Under the pieces are notes generated by a model. That model ran no database searches. It was not told the DNA's origin and saw only the letters and a program-made list of their open reading frames with translations. DNA of 64,000 nt from Anatilimnocola floriformis (GTDB taxonomy: Bacteria > Planctomycetota > Planctomycetia > Pirellulales > Pirellulaceae), in the NCBI RefSeq assembly GCF_024256385.1, contig NZ_JAMLFW010000001.1, positions 2,170,001-2,234,000 on the forward strand, read 5' to 3'. A program made the position numbers and the translations under genes. Position 1 is the stretch's first letter. Every line of letters starts with the position of its first letter. This document shows, piece by piece, positions 10,590-18,987 of the stretch.

Positions 10590-12686
10590 ATGCGAATCTC
10601 GTTTGTCTTGATCATTACTATTGCCCTCTCGCCCGCGTTGGCTCTCGCCGAACTTCCCTCTCCCCGCTTCGACCGCATCACGCCGCTTGGCGCGGTGGCG
10701 GGGAGTGAAGTTGAGGTGCAGGTTCAGGGGAGCGATATCGAGGACCTGCAGTCGCTCGTGTTCGACAACGCTGGCATCACCGCCAAACCACTCGATGGGA
10801 AGGACCTTAACAAAGATCGCAAGTTCACGGTCACGATTGCTGCCGATGTTCCCGAGGGAACATATGACGCGCGGCTGTTGAGCAAATGGGGCGTGAGCAG
10901 TCCGCGGTTGTTTGTGGTTTCGCATGGCATGGCCGATGTGGCCGAGAAAGAACCGAATAACGATCCAGCCACGGCGCAGCTGTTGTCGGTGAATTCCGCG
11001 CTGAATGGCCAAAGCGATGGCAATGATCGAGATGTCTTTCGCCTCGCGCTGAAGAGTGGCGAGCGTGTCACCATCGATTGCCAATCGGCACGGCTCGATA
11101 CGCAACTCGATGCGGTGATGCAGGTCCTTTCCGCCGATGAAAAGCAACTGGCGAGCAGCGGCGATTACTTTGGCCGCGACCCGTTCATCGATTTCACCGC
11201 GCCAGCCGATGGCGACTATCTGATCGTCGTGCACGATCTGTCATACCGCGGCGGCTTGCCTTATCGACTCATCGTCAGCAATCGGCCGTTCGTGGAGAAC
11301 GTCTTTCCCCGCGCGATTCAGCTCGGCAAAACCGTTGAAGTCACCGCTTGGGGTCGCAATCTGAACGGCCAAAGCGAAGCAAAATTTTCCTTGGCAGCGC
11401 CAGCCACGGCTGCGATCGGCAGGTACACATTTCTGGAACATCCGACGGCTCACTCCGTGGCGCCGACGGCGGCCACCTGCACACTGAGCGGTTTTCAGTT
11501 TCGGCCCGATATTGGCGGACCTTCGCTCACACCGCAAACGATGCTCGTCGTCGATTCGCCGGTCACGCTCGAGCAGGAGCCGAACGATACGCTCGAAAAG
11601 CCGCAAGCGATCACGCTCCCCGCCGTCATCAGCGGCAAGTTCGATCAGTTGCGCGATGCCGATTGGTATGAGTTCAGTGTCGAGGAGAACGGCGCTTACA
11701 CGGTCGAGGTCTATTGCGAACGAATCGCCGGCCAGGCTGATCCTTATGTGGTGTTTGTCGACGAAAAAGGGAATCGCTTTCAGCAGTTCGACGACTTCGG
11801 CATTCGTACGAACGCCTTCGATGGCCATATTCGCGATTGCTCGGGCGTTGTGAATCTCACCGCCAAGCAAAAGTACAAGGTCCTCGTGCAGGATGTCTAT
11901 CGCCGTGGCGGGCCGCGCTATCAATATGTCTTCGCCATTCGCAAGCCGCAGCCCGATTTCTTCGTGGCCGCCATTCATCAGCAGAATCCCGGTCCGGGCG
12001 GCACCACGGTCCGCGCCGGTTCGGCCATTCATCTCGATCTGATCATTCATCAGACCGAGGGCTTCAAAGGTCCGATCACCGTGACCGCCGAAAATTTGCC
12101 CGCCGGCGTACACAGCCAGCCGACGACGATCTACGGCAACCATGGTGCGGTAGTGCTCTATGCCGATGACAACGCGGCCAACTTCGATGGCGTGATCAAG
12201 CTCACCGCCACCGGCCAGCGCGGCGACGAAACGATCACCCGCGAGGTCCGCAGCTATGCCCGCGTCTGGCAAGACAATCCCGCCTCCAGTCGCCCGCTGC
12301 GTGACGTCTTTCTTTCCGTCCGCGAAACGGCTCCGTTCGGCCTGCAGTTTGATCAGGATAAATTGACTGTCGAAGCCGGAAAAAAGGTCGACGTAAAAAT
12401 CCTGCTCAAACGCCACTGGCCCGATTTCACCGGCGCGGCGAGCCTGCAAACCTTCGCTTTCCCCGGCCAGATTAAAGCCAACCTGCCGCAGTTCACTGCC
12501 GGTGCCAACGAAGGTACCATCACGTTCGAAGTGCAAGCCAACACGCCGCCGGGCGACTACACGCTCACCTTGCTCGGCCAGGCTCAGGTGCCGTTTGAGA
12601 AAGATCCGAAGAAGGGAAAGGCCAACACGCTGGTAACACTGGCGTGTCGGCCGATCACGATCACGGTAACGGCGGCTGCGAAGTAA
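10590..12686 (+). CDS. Secreted protein with pre-peptidase C-terminal (PPC) domains
   Basis: A 698-residue exported protein with signal peptide MRISFVLIITIALSPALALA. An IPT/TIG-like beta domain follows (about 25-105, ITPLGAVAGSEVEVQVQG). Two PPC-type domains are each introduced by an EPN(N/D) motif: EKEPNNDPATAQ near 128 and EQEPNDTLEKPQ near 328. The rest is beta-rich Ig-like sequence with no catalytic site seen. Such proteins commonly follow DUF1549/DUF1501 genes in planctomycetes, as here, and are presumed to bind substrate or surface polymers in the periplasm. No cytochrome motif is present. Confidence 0.8.
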   Translation: MRISFVLIITIALSPALALAELPSPRFDRITPLGAVAGSEVEVQVQGSDIEDLQSLVFDNAGITAKPLDGKDLNKDRKFTVTIAADVPEGTYDARLLSKWGVSSPRLFVVSHGMADVAEKEPNNDPATAQLLSVNSALNGQSDGNDRDVFRLALKSGERVTIDCQSARLDTQLDAVMQVLSADEKQLASSGDYFGRDPFIDFTAPADGDYLIVVHDLSYRGGLPYRLIVSNRPFVENVFPRAIQLGKTVEVTAWGRNLNGQSEAKFSLAAPATAAIGRYTFLEHPTAHSVAPTAATCTLSGFQFRPDIGGPSLTPQTMLVVDSPVTLEQEPNDTLEKPQAITLPAVISGKFDQLRDADWYEFSVEENGAYTVEVYCERIAGQADPYVVFVDEKGNRFQQFDDFGIRTNAFDGHIRDCSGVVNLTAKQKYKVLVQDVYRRGGPRYQYVFAIRKPQPDFFVAAIHQQNPGPGGTTVRAGSAIHLDLIIHQTEGFKGPITVTAENLPAGVHSQPTTIYGNHGAVVLYADDNAANFDGVIKLTATGQRGDETITREVRSYARVWQDNPASSRPLRDVFLSVRETAPFGLQFDQDKLTVEAGKKVDVKILLKRHWPDFTGAASLQTFAFPGQIKANLPQFTAGANEGTITFEVQANTPPGDYTLTLLGQAQVPFEKDPKKGKANTLVTLACRPITITVTAAAK

Positions 12687-12695
12687 TCAAGCTCG

Positions 12696-12983
12696 TTAGA
12701 GATTGTGCCAATCACGACTCGCATGCACGATTCTTGAGACCTCAATTCCGCCGTTCACCGCGCGAAAGAAGATGACGTAATTTCCCACGCTAAACATGCG
12801 CGCTGTTGGCGCGCCAAATCCGGAACGCGATTCGCCAAGATTGGGCTGTGTTGCCAACAACTCGCAAGTTTCCTGGATTCGTTGGACCCAGCGGCGCGCC
12901 GCCGCGGGTTTGTCCCGAGCTATGTATTCGGCAATGGCCAGTAAATCCTCGTTCGCCGCCGGAGAGTAAAATACTACCGGCAT
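12696..12983 (-). CDS. ParE/RelE-type toxin
   Basis: A 95-residue protein of the RelE/ParE superfamily. It begins with a helical segment (YSPAANEDLLAIAEYIARDKPAAARRWVQRI), followed by the typical LLATQPNLGESR, a YVIFFRAVNGGIEV beta hairpin and the C-terminal VSRIVHASRDW. ParE toxins poison gyrase; RelE toxins cut mRNA. The AEYI...A..W and IVHASRDW pattern favours ParE. It starts 2 bases after the stop of its antitoxin gene, the antitoxin-first order usual for parDE. Confidence 0.85.
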   Translation of the reverse strand: MPVVFYSPAANEDLLAIAEYIARDKPAAARRWVQRIQETCELLATQPNLGESRSGFGAPTARMFSVGNYVIFFRAVNGGIEVSRIVHASRDWHNL

Positions 12984-12985
12984 GC

Positions 12986-13225
12986 CTATTTTCCACTTTC
13001 GATTTGCTGGATCCGGCTTTCCAATTGAGCATAGACTTCGGCCGCAGGTATCCGCTGACCGGCGTCGAGTTGCTCGAAACCTTTCGCGACTTCGTCTCGC
13101 AACGCTTCGCGAGATTGCAACAGCCTCAGTCCCTCGGCGAGCACTTCGCCGGAGCTAAAAAACCTTCGCTCCGAAACAAGTCGCTCGACGAATGGCACCA
13201 AGTCAGCGGGAATCTCTGTGGTCAT
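12986..13225 (-). CDS. ParD-type ribbon-helix-helix antitoxin
   Basis: A 79-residue protein. The N-terminal half (EIPADLVPFVERLVSERRF and SSGEVLAEGLRLLQSRE) fits a ParD/CopG ribbon-helix-helix DNA-binding domain, and the rest would be the flexible toxin-binding tail. It precedes the toxin by 2 bases. Such antitoxins repress their own promoter; the control region would lie at about 13226-13280. Confidence 0.8.
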   Translation of the reverse strand: MTTEIPADLVPFVERLVSERRFFSSGEVLAEGLRLLQSREALRDEVAKGFEQLDAGQRIPAAEVYAQLESRIQQIESGK

Positions 13226-13334
13226 ACGAGCTCTTTCGTCAGTTTAGATTCAGTCACTCGGTTTTATCTTACCAAGACTTCCAGCTCACTTCGCCGTTTT
13301 GTGCCAGCGAATTCAGCCGCGCAGCGATCGGTCG

Positions 13335-13431
13335 TAACCCGCGGCGTGAGCCAGGGAGAAGCGGGTACCGATTTCGCCTCGTAGTTGATTCGGCCTGCAC
13401 TTGCCTAACCCCTGGCTCACGCCGCGGGTTA
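13335..13431. repeat. Inverted repeat element with 22-bp perfect arms
   Basis: TAACCCGCGGCGTGAGCCAG (plus GG) at 13335-13356 has its exact reverse complement at 13410-13431, with 53 bases between the arms. It lies between the antitoxin promoter and the end of the DUF1080 gene. The size and perfect arms suggest a dispersed MITE/REP-like element; it could also act as a terminator for the DUF1080 gene. Confidence 0.75.
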
Positions 13432-13444
13432 TGACTGGGCGAGT

Positions 13445-14068
13445 CTACAACTTCTTGATCTTGATATTCCGCAGCGCCAGCGGCAAACCGTGGTCTTGAA
13501 AACCGATCGCGCCGGTGGCGGGGCGGGTTTTCAGTTTGTCGTTTTTCAGATCGACTTCGTTGACCGTTTCGCCGTTGAGTTGGATCGTGACTTTGTCCCC
13601 CTTCACGGTGATGACGAAGCGGTTCCATTCGTTGGCAGCCTTGGCCGTGTTCTTCGTCGGCGGCAGGCCGGGGATCACACCGCCGCTGTCGTGGTCGGTC
13701 AACTTGGCATCGGCGGCTTTGCCGTGCGAATCGTAGATCTGCACTTCAACGCCGGTCGACACCGGTTCCTTCACATTGCCGACGTGAAAATAAAACCCGC
13801 TGTTGCCACCCTTCTGCACTTTGTATTCAAAATCGATTTCAAAATCCTGATACTCGGCCCCCTTCAACCACAGATAAGAGTCGTAGCGTGTCCAGCCGCT
13901 CTCACCCTGCCGCGGCTTGAGTGTGACGACGCTGTCGGCGTCGAGAATCCAATTTCCCTTCGTCTCCCAATTCTTCGTCAGGTCGCCGCCGGCGAGCAGG
14001 TTGTCCTCGGCGCGAAGGGAGGCAGTGAGGGAAAGGGCGATGAGGGCGAACCAAGCGAGGCATTTCAT
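13445..14068 (-). CDS. Secreted DUF1080 (3-keto-disaccharide hydrolase-like) protein
   Basis: A 207-residue protein with a signal peptide (MKCLAWFALIALSLTASLRA) and one jelly-roll domain of the DUF1080 family. Features seen: DLTKNWETKGNW, a beta strand FEIDFEYKVQKGGNSGFYFH, EVQIYDSHG, a conserved NEWNRFVITVKGDKVTIQLNG segment and GAIGFQDHGLPLALRNIKIK at the end. The family includes 3-keto-disaccharide hydrolases; many planctomycete paralogues are uncharacterised. The Asn-Ser-Gly-Phe-Tyr and QDHG signatures are intact. It is a single gene facing the toxin-antitoxin pair. Confidence 0.88.
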   Translation of the reverse strand: MKCLAWFALIALSLTASLRAEDNLLAGGDLTKNWETKGNWILDADSVVTLKPRQGESGWTRYDSYLWLKGAEYQDFEIDFEYKVQKGGNSGFYFHVGNVKEPVSTGVEVQIYDSHGKAADAKLTDHDSGGVIPGLPPTKNTAKAANEWNRFVITVKGDKVTIQLNGETVNEVDLKNDKLKTRPATGAIGFQDHGLPLALRNIKIKKL

Positions 14069-14113
14069 GAGGGGACTCCAGAGGAATGATTGAGGAAGAG
14101 GCTAACGTACTGG

Positions 14114-14211
14114 AAAAGAGCCCCGCACGCAGTAAGGGGAGCGTGAGGTGGAAGGCCGAGTCCGTTCGGATTGGCCGAGTCCATTCCACCTACTAAGTGC
14201 GTGGCTCTTTT
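14114..14211. repeat. Imperfect inverted repeat upstream of a hypothetical gene
   Basis: AAAAGAGCCCCGCACGCAGT (starting 14114) is mirrored by an arm ending ACTAAGTGCGTGGCTCTTTT at 14211, and AGGTGGAA pairs with TTCCACCT inside. A direct repeat of GGCCGAGTCC lies in the loop. Probably a dispersed palindromic repeat. Confidence 0.6.
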
Positions 14212-14260
14212 CTACCCCTCACCGCGCCATGTAAGAATTCCGGGCCGCACAGGAAAAACG

Positions 14261-14587
14261 ATGATGGGGCTCTTCGGCTCAAAACCGCAACCGCCGCAAC
14301 CGCCGAGTCCAGACAAAGGACTTCCGGTTCTTCCCATCGATCTCACAAAGCGCTACGACGTGTACTTGCGCGACGGCACGCACGAGCGGCTCTACGAAAA
14401 TATTCGCTTCGTCAGTCTGCGATCCTTCGACCGCATCACCGACTTTTCACCCGGGACACTGAGCTGTTATCTCGAAATTGAGGCGTTGGACGGGACCCAA
14501 TGCCTCATTCCGACAATCCAAATCACGGCCGTCTGCGCGCATGGAGTGAAAATGGCTAGTATGCTTCTGCGAAGGAAGAATTCTTAG
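14261..14587 (+). CDS. Hypothetical protein
   Basis: A 108-residue protein starting at the paired ATG codons at 14261/14264. It has a Pro/Gln-rich N-terminus (MMGLFGSKPQPPQPPSPDK) and a small mixed domain with YDVYLRDGTHERLYENIRFVSLRSFD. No family is recognised and no signal peptide is seen. It lies 59 bases before the Imm35-like gene on the same strand. Pairing with it is possible, but it does not look like a known toxin. Confidence 0.5.
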   Translation: MMGLFGSKPQPPQPPSPDKGLPVLPIDLTKRYDVYLRDGTHERLYENIRFVSLRSFDRITDFSPGTLSCYLEIEALDGTQCLIPTIQITAVCAHGVKMASMLLRRKNS

Positions 14588-14646
14588 CAGCGAACGCTGG
14601 TTGTGGGTCGGCAAGCGGTGAAGGAATATTAGGGGAAAGGGTGTCC

Positions 14647-14943
14647 ATGTTGACACGCGCAGAGGCATTGGAGATCGCTAATGGCGCCATTCCCGAAATA
14701 AATTCGGGGAGGTTTCACGCGATGATCTGGGAGGAACATACAGTTGAGCGCGACCACGTATTCGCGTTCCTTTGTAACACGAAAGAATATAAGGAATCCC
14801 GTAATCCACGACACTCGTTATTCGGCGTCGGCCCGATTATTGTGAGCAGACGCACAGGGGCAGTCGAGATCTGCGGGAACCGTGAGTCCAAAGATGTGAT
14901 TATCGATAAGTTCGAGCAAAAGGCGGCTGCGGGGGACTGGTAG
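14647..14943 (+). CDS. Imm35/YrhB-like small protein
   Basis: A 98-residue protein. It begins with LTRAEALEIANGAIPEIN and ends with a conserved-looking block FGVGPIIVSRRTGAVEICG...IIDKFEQ. The pattern 'G-x-GP-x-IV-x-R-x-TG-x-V...I-x-x-(F/Y)E' is that of the immunity-protein-35/YrhB group, found beside polymorphic toxins but also alone. No toxin gene is adjacent. ATG 14647 was chosen; a GTG six bases earlier is possible. Confidence 0.6.
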   Translation: MLTRAEALEIANGAIPEINSGRFHAMIWEEHTVERDHVFAFLCNTKEYKESRNPRHSLFGVGPIIVSRRTGAVEICGNRESKDVIIDKFEQKAAAGDW

Positions 14944-15082
14944 ACAGGCAGAAGGTCCTGCCAGATTTGACTTCCCCACCCCCGCATGTTCAGATAGAAA
15001 TCTGCCGATGGAATATCGGCCCCGCCTCCTTGCCGAAGTTTGAGCTCGGCCCCGCCTGCCGTCAGATGGAGCTCTCCCGCCC

Positions 15083-16489
15083 ATGTCGTTAAGCACACGT
15101 TGCTCTGGTCCTACGACTCGCCGTTCGTTCTTGCAGGCCGGCGCGGTCGGTTTGAGCGGTTTGGGCCTGACCGATTTGCTGCGTTTGAAAGCAGCGGCGG
15201 CGAAGGGGGGCAACGATCCCGATACCTCGGTCATTTTCCTGTGGTTGCCCGGTGGGCCGCCGCACATGGAAACGTTCGACATGAAGCCGGACGCGCCCGA
15301 GGACTATCGCGGCATCTTTCGGCCGATTCATACGAACGTGCCGGGCATCGACATTTGCGAACATCTGCCGCAGCTCGCCAAGATTGCCGACAAGTACACG
15401 CTGATCCGCTCGATCGCGCACAACTTTGCCGATCATGGCGGCGGTCACAAACGGTTTATGACCGCCCGCGATCCGAAGCAGCCTGATGGTTTTGTGAATG
15501 ACTATCCCGCCGTCGGTTCGATGATCGCCCGGATGCGCGAGCACATCGATCGCGGCTTGCCGAACTACATTTGCGGCACCGATAACGGTCGGCAACAGAT
15601 CGATACCTTCAGCCTGGGGACTGCCTATCTCGGTCAACAGTACGCGCCGTTTCCTATTCCTGGCGATCCGAGTGCAAAAGACTTCAAGATTCAAAACGTG
15701 TCGCTCGCCGCTGACATGGAAGATCGCCTGACCGATCGCTCGCGGCTGCTGCAAGGCCTCGACAAAATGCAGCGGCAGGTCGACACGGCAGGCAGCATGC
15801 ACGCCATCGATGAGTTCAGCACCAAAGCGCTGAGCATGCTCACCAGCCCCAAGGCCCGCGAAGCCTTCGATATTTCCAAAGAGCCCGAGTCGATCAAAGA
15901 TCGCTACGGCCGGCACGCCTGGGGACATCGCGCGTTGATGGCCCGGCGACTGGTCGAAGCCGGCTGCTCGTTTGTGACGATGGTCCTCGAGAACCCTTAC
16001 GTTTCCGGCGTGTCGTTCCTCAAGCAAGGGACGTACAACTGGGACTCGCACGCGGTCAACTGTCACTTGTTCGACGACTCGCTGGTGCGGTTTCCGATCT
16101 TCGACAAAGTCATCGCCGCGCTCATTCAAGACCTGTATGAGAAAGGTCTCGACAAGAAAGTGCTGCTCGTCGTCACCGGCGAATTCGGTCGCACGCCGCG
16201 CATCAGCAACGTGGTCGGTTCGCAAACGGGCGTGATGCAGCCGGGCCGCGATCACTGGCCGGGCGCGATGAGCGTGCTGGTTTCCGGTGGTGGCCTGCGG
16301 ATGGGCAAGATCGTCGGTGCGACGAACACCAAGGGCGAATATCCCGTCGACACGCCCCTTACGCCGAACGACTTGTGGGCCACGATGCTCAAGCATCTAG
16401 GCATCAATCAAAATCACAACTTCATCGACCACCAAGGCCGACCGATGCCGCTGCTGCCGTACGGCGCGCCGATCGCCGATTTGGGGTAG
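15083..16489 (+). CDS. DUF1501 family protein with Tat-type signal (second copy)
   Basis: A 468-residue paralogue of the protein at 8682. The N-terminus has a twin-arginine motif (TTRRSFLQAGAVGLSG). The body has FLWLPGGPPHMETFDMKPDAP, NWDSHAVN, TGEFGRTPRI and PGRDHWPGAMSVLVSGGG, followed by ATMLKHLGIN and the usual C-terminal GRPMPLLPYG. Unlike the first copy, no DUF1549/DUF1553 gene precedes it, so it is an orphan in this window. Expected to be exported folded; activity unknown. Confidence 0.9.
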   Translation: MSLSTRCSGPTTRRSFLQAGAVGLSGLGLTDLLRLKAAAAKGGNDPDTSVIFLWLPGGPPHMETFDMKPDAPEDYRGIFRPIHTNVPGIDICEHLPQLAKIADKYTLIRSIAHNFADHGGGHKRFMTARDPKQPDGFVNDYPAVGSMIARMREHIDRGLPNYICGTDNGRQQIDTFSLGTAYLGQQYAPFPIPGDPSAKDFKIQNVSLAADMEDRLTDRSRLLQGLDKMQRQVDTAGSMHAIDEFSTKALSMLTSPKAREAFDISKEPESIKDRYGRHAWGHRALMARRLVEAGCSFVTMVLENPYVSGVSFLKQGTYNWDSHAVNCHLFDDSLVRFPIFDKVIAALIQDLYEKGLDKKVLLVVTGEFGRTPRISNVVGSQTGVMQPGRDHWPGAMSVLVSGGGLRMGKIVGATNTKGEYPVDTPLTPNDLWATMLKHLGINQNHNFIDHQGRPMPLLPYGAPIADLG

Positions 16490-16506
16490 ATTGATCGCAT
16501 CGTCAT

Positions 16507-16723
16507 CACCGCAACGCGGTGACACACCACAGCCCAGGGTCGACGCGCCAGCGGCGCACCCTGGGTAAGTCCCACGATAAATCAGGCACCCTGAAAGGGT
16601 GCAACAGGCGCCGGCTCCACATCTGTAGCACCCCTTCAGGGTGCGACTTCAATTTGTTAAGTAACCCAGGGTGCGCTGCTGATGCAGCGACCCTGGGCTG
16701 TGGCGTTTCACCGCGTTGCGGTG
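16507..16723. repeat. 217-bp nested palindromic repeat element
   Basis: Several concentric inverted repeats: a 16-bp perfect outer pair (CACCGCAACGCGGTGA at 16507-16522 with 16708-16723), a second 16-bp perfect pair (CCACAGCCCAGGGTCG at 16527-16542 with 16688-16703) and an imperfect pair around GCACCCTGGGTAA. Two small hairpins lie in the centre (GCACCCT-gaa-AGGGTGC and GCACCC-cttca-GGGTGC). The whole fills the gap between two genes and would fold into one long branched stem as RNA or ssDNA. Confidence 0.85.
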
Positions 16724-16762
16724 GAGCAAACCTTCCCGAACTCGTTTAGTGAGGCCTTTGAT

Positions 16763-17728
16763 ATGCGTTCATTGATCCGCACCATGGCACTGTTGGCAAC
16801 GATCTGCTGCGCGACCTTGTCTGCTCAGGAACAAACGCCGAAACCACCGCTCAAAATCACGCCCGGCCAGGTGATCGTGCCGACCGATCGCATGCAGCGG
16901 CCGTGGGGCGAGCTCATTAGTGTCGACCTCGCCACGCGCACGGGCAAGTTCCGCCGCGAGAATACCGACGAGGTCGTCACGTTCACCGTCATGCCGTACG
17001 CCGAGCTTTTGCATCATGCCACGCTCGGCGACTTGCAGGATTTTCGCGTCGGCGAGCGAGCGATCTTTCGCCTGCACGAAAACGAAAAGGGCGAATGGGT
17101 CTGGCTGACGTACATTCAAGACGAAATGAACATGATGAACGGCCATAAGGAGTTCTATCATGTCGACAAGCTCGATCCGGCCAGCGGCCAGATCACCGTG
17201 ACGCAAGGCAACACCGACAAGAGCTACATCCGCGAAGCGGGCATCGTCATCAACACTGACGGCGAAACGCGCTTCTGGAAAAACGGCGAGCCGGCGAAAT
17301 TCAGCGATCTGAAAATCGGCGATCAAATCCGCACGAAGACCCACGGCGTGGGGAAAGGCAAAACGCGCATCGCCTGGGAAGTGTTCGCCGATGAAGCCAG
17401 CCTGCTGAAATTCCAAGCCGAGCAAAAAGCCGTCCACACCGAGCGAATTCAAAAGGAAGGTGCGCCGGGATACATCGACGCTGTCGAAAAAGACGCCCTC
17501 ACGCTGACGCTCTTCAACGAAGGCGAAGTGCAAGCCAAACAGCTAAACACCGGCAAGCAAGTCCGCCTCGCCCCGGCGGGCGTCGATAAGAAGCCAACCG
17601 CCGAGCCGATCGCCGCGACCGTAAAGTCGGTGAAGCAAATGGGCCGGCTGTGGAAAGTGGAACTGACAACGACCGCAGCCACATCGACGTTCAAGCCGAC
17701 GGAAGTAGCGCGGCTGTGGGTTGAGTAG
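16763..17728 (+). CDS. Secreted hypothetical protein
   Basis: A 321-residue protein. The frame extends upstream into the repeat element, but ATG 16763 gives a clean signal peptide (MRSLIRTMALLATICCATLSA) and is the likely start. The mature part is beta-rich and highly charged, with two similar-looking modules: GELISVDLATRTGKFRRENT and GYIDAVEKDALTLTLFNEGE. Each ends in a statement of a DF-x-VG-E / FSDLKIGDQIR type, reminiscent of small beta-barrel (OB- or S1-like) repeats. No catalytic motif or family was recognised. It follows the DUF1501 gene but is separated by the palindromic element. Confidence 0.65.
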   Translation: MRSLIRTMALLATICCATLSAQEQTPKPPLKITPGQVIVPTDRMQRPWGELISVDLATRTGKFRRENTDEVVTFTVMPYAELLHHATLGDLQDFRVGERAIFRLHENEKGEWVWLTYIQDEMNMMNGHKEFYHVDKLDPASGQITVTQGNTDKSYIREAGIVINTDGETRFWKNGEPAKFSDLKIGDQIRTKTHGVGKGKTRIAWEVFADEASLLKFQAEQKAVHTERIQKEGAPGYIDAVEKDALTLTLFNEGEVQAKQLNTGKQVRLAPAGVDKKPTAEPIAATVKSVKQMGRLWKVELTTTAATSTFKPTEVARLWVE

Positions 17729-17950
17729 GCAGCGCTCCAGGCACGCTCACGCGTCGGGCTCCCTATGCGTTGCTGCGCAACGAATCAGGTTACATAGCGG
17801 ATTTACGCCTGACCCAAGTTGTCCGTGCCGGCGTGTCTTTGATGAGCCGGATGGTCGGTCGCCGAGTCCGCTGGTCGCAATGAGGAAGCGAACTGAACAG
17901 GAGTCTTTGGCACTGTTCAAGCGAACTTACGGCCACCCATTTTGGTGGCA

Positions 17951-17958
17951 ATAAAGTG
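17951..17958. other. Target-site duplication, left copy
   Basis: ATAAAGTG directly abuts the left terminal inverted repeat and is repeated exactly at 21379-21386 next to the right one. Eight bases is the duplication length known for IS1595-family elements. Confidence 0.9.
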
Positions 17959-17981
17959 CGGAATTATATACTTGACGGACC
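17959..17981 (+). repeat. Left terminal inverted repeat of the transposon
   Basis: 23-bp end, one mismatch (A versus C at position 17 of the repeat) to the complement of 21356-21378. The transposase start codon lies 43 bases inside it. Confidence 0.9.
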
Positions 17982-18023
17982 AGGCCCGTTTGGCTAAAAT
18001 TCAGGCACACAAAGGACACTGCC

Positions 18024-18987
18024 ATGAATCTTAGCGAAGTCGCCGCACTGACCGAAAACGAAGCCCGCGAATACCTAGAGAAGATTCGTTGGGCTGAGGG
18101 TCCGGTTTGTCCGCACTGCACCAGCAAGGAAGTCACTCTCCTCGGCGGCAAGTCCACCACCCCAGGCACCTACAAGTGCAAGGCCAAGGAATGCCGCAAG
18201 AAGTTCACGGTGCGCGTCGGCACGATCTTCGAGAGCAGCCATATCACGCTTCGCCATTGGGTTATGGCGTTTCACCTGATGTGCAGCAGCAAGAAGGGAA
18301 TCAGCGCTCACCAAATTCATCGCAGCATCGGTGTGACCTACAAGACGGCTTGGTTCATGTGCCACCGCATCCGTCATGCGATGGATCAAGGCAGCATCGC
18401 CATGACTGGCGAAGTCGAAGTTGACGAAACCTACGTCGGTGGAAAGCCCCGCAAGAACACTGGCAAGAAGAACTTTCGCGGCATGGGGACCGAGAAAACG
18501 CCGGTGGTCGTGCTGGGTTGAACGCAACGGCCGCGCTACTGCGAAACCGATGGAAAACGTTACGGCCAGAACGTTGCGTGCTGAGATCGTCAAGACGATC
18601 GATGTAAACGCCACGCTGATGACTGACGAATCCGTTCTGTATAAGCAGACCGGCAAGATGTTCAAGGGACACCACACCGTGAACCACAGCGCCGGTGAAT
18701 ACGGCCGCCGCGAGGGTGGCGTGTGGATTAACAATAACACGGCGGAATCGTTCTTCGCCTTGCTGAAGCGCGGCCACTACGGCGTGTTCCACAAGATGAG
18801 CAAGCACCACCTGTTTCGCTACTGCAACGAATTCGCTTTTCGCTGGTCGCACAAAAAGGCGACCGATAGCGAACGGCGCGACGCTGCAATTCGAGGGGCC
18901 AGCGGCAAGCGGCTTACTTACAGAAACTCCGCGAAACTAAGCGGTTCATCCGGCGTTTCGGTAAGCGGCGGCCTGCCTAGCGTCTAG
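18024..18987 (+). pseudogene. IS1595-family (ISXO2-like) transposase, frameshifted
   Basis: Codons 1-165 give an N-terminal zinc ribbon (CPHC...CKAKEC), the VRVGTIFESSHITLRHW segment and the first catalytic Asp (EVDETYVGG). Translation then meets TGA at 18519. Shifting forward by one base at CTGGGTTGA (about 18513-18518) restores VERNGRATAKP, the second Asp (LMTDES) and NTAESFF with the catalytic Glu. One G too many in the GGG run explains this. Joined product would be about 320 residues, normal for the family. A programmed +1 shift or sequencing error cannot be excluded. SD AAAGGA precedes ATG 18024. The 3' end overlaps the convergent DUF3037-like gene by 42 bases. Confidence 0.85.

Noticed and set aside
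11241-12536. 431-codon minus-strand frame opposite the PPC protein
   Set aside because: Antisense shadow; no domain recognised.
17721-17954. Plus-strand 77-codon frame just before the transposon
   Set aside because: No start context or similarity; it lies in the intergenic flank and ends before the target duplication.
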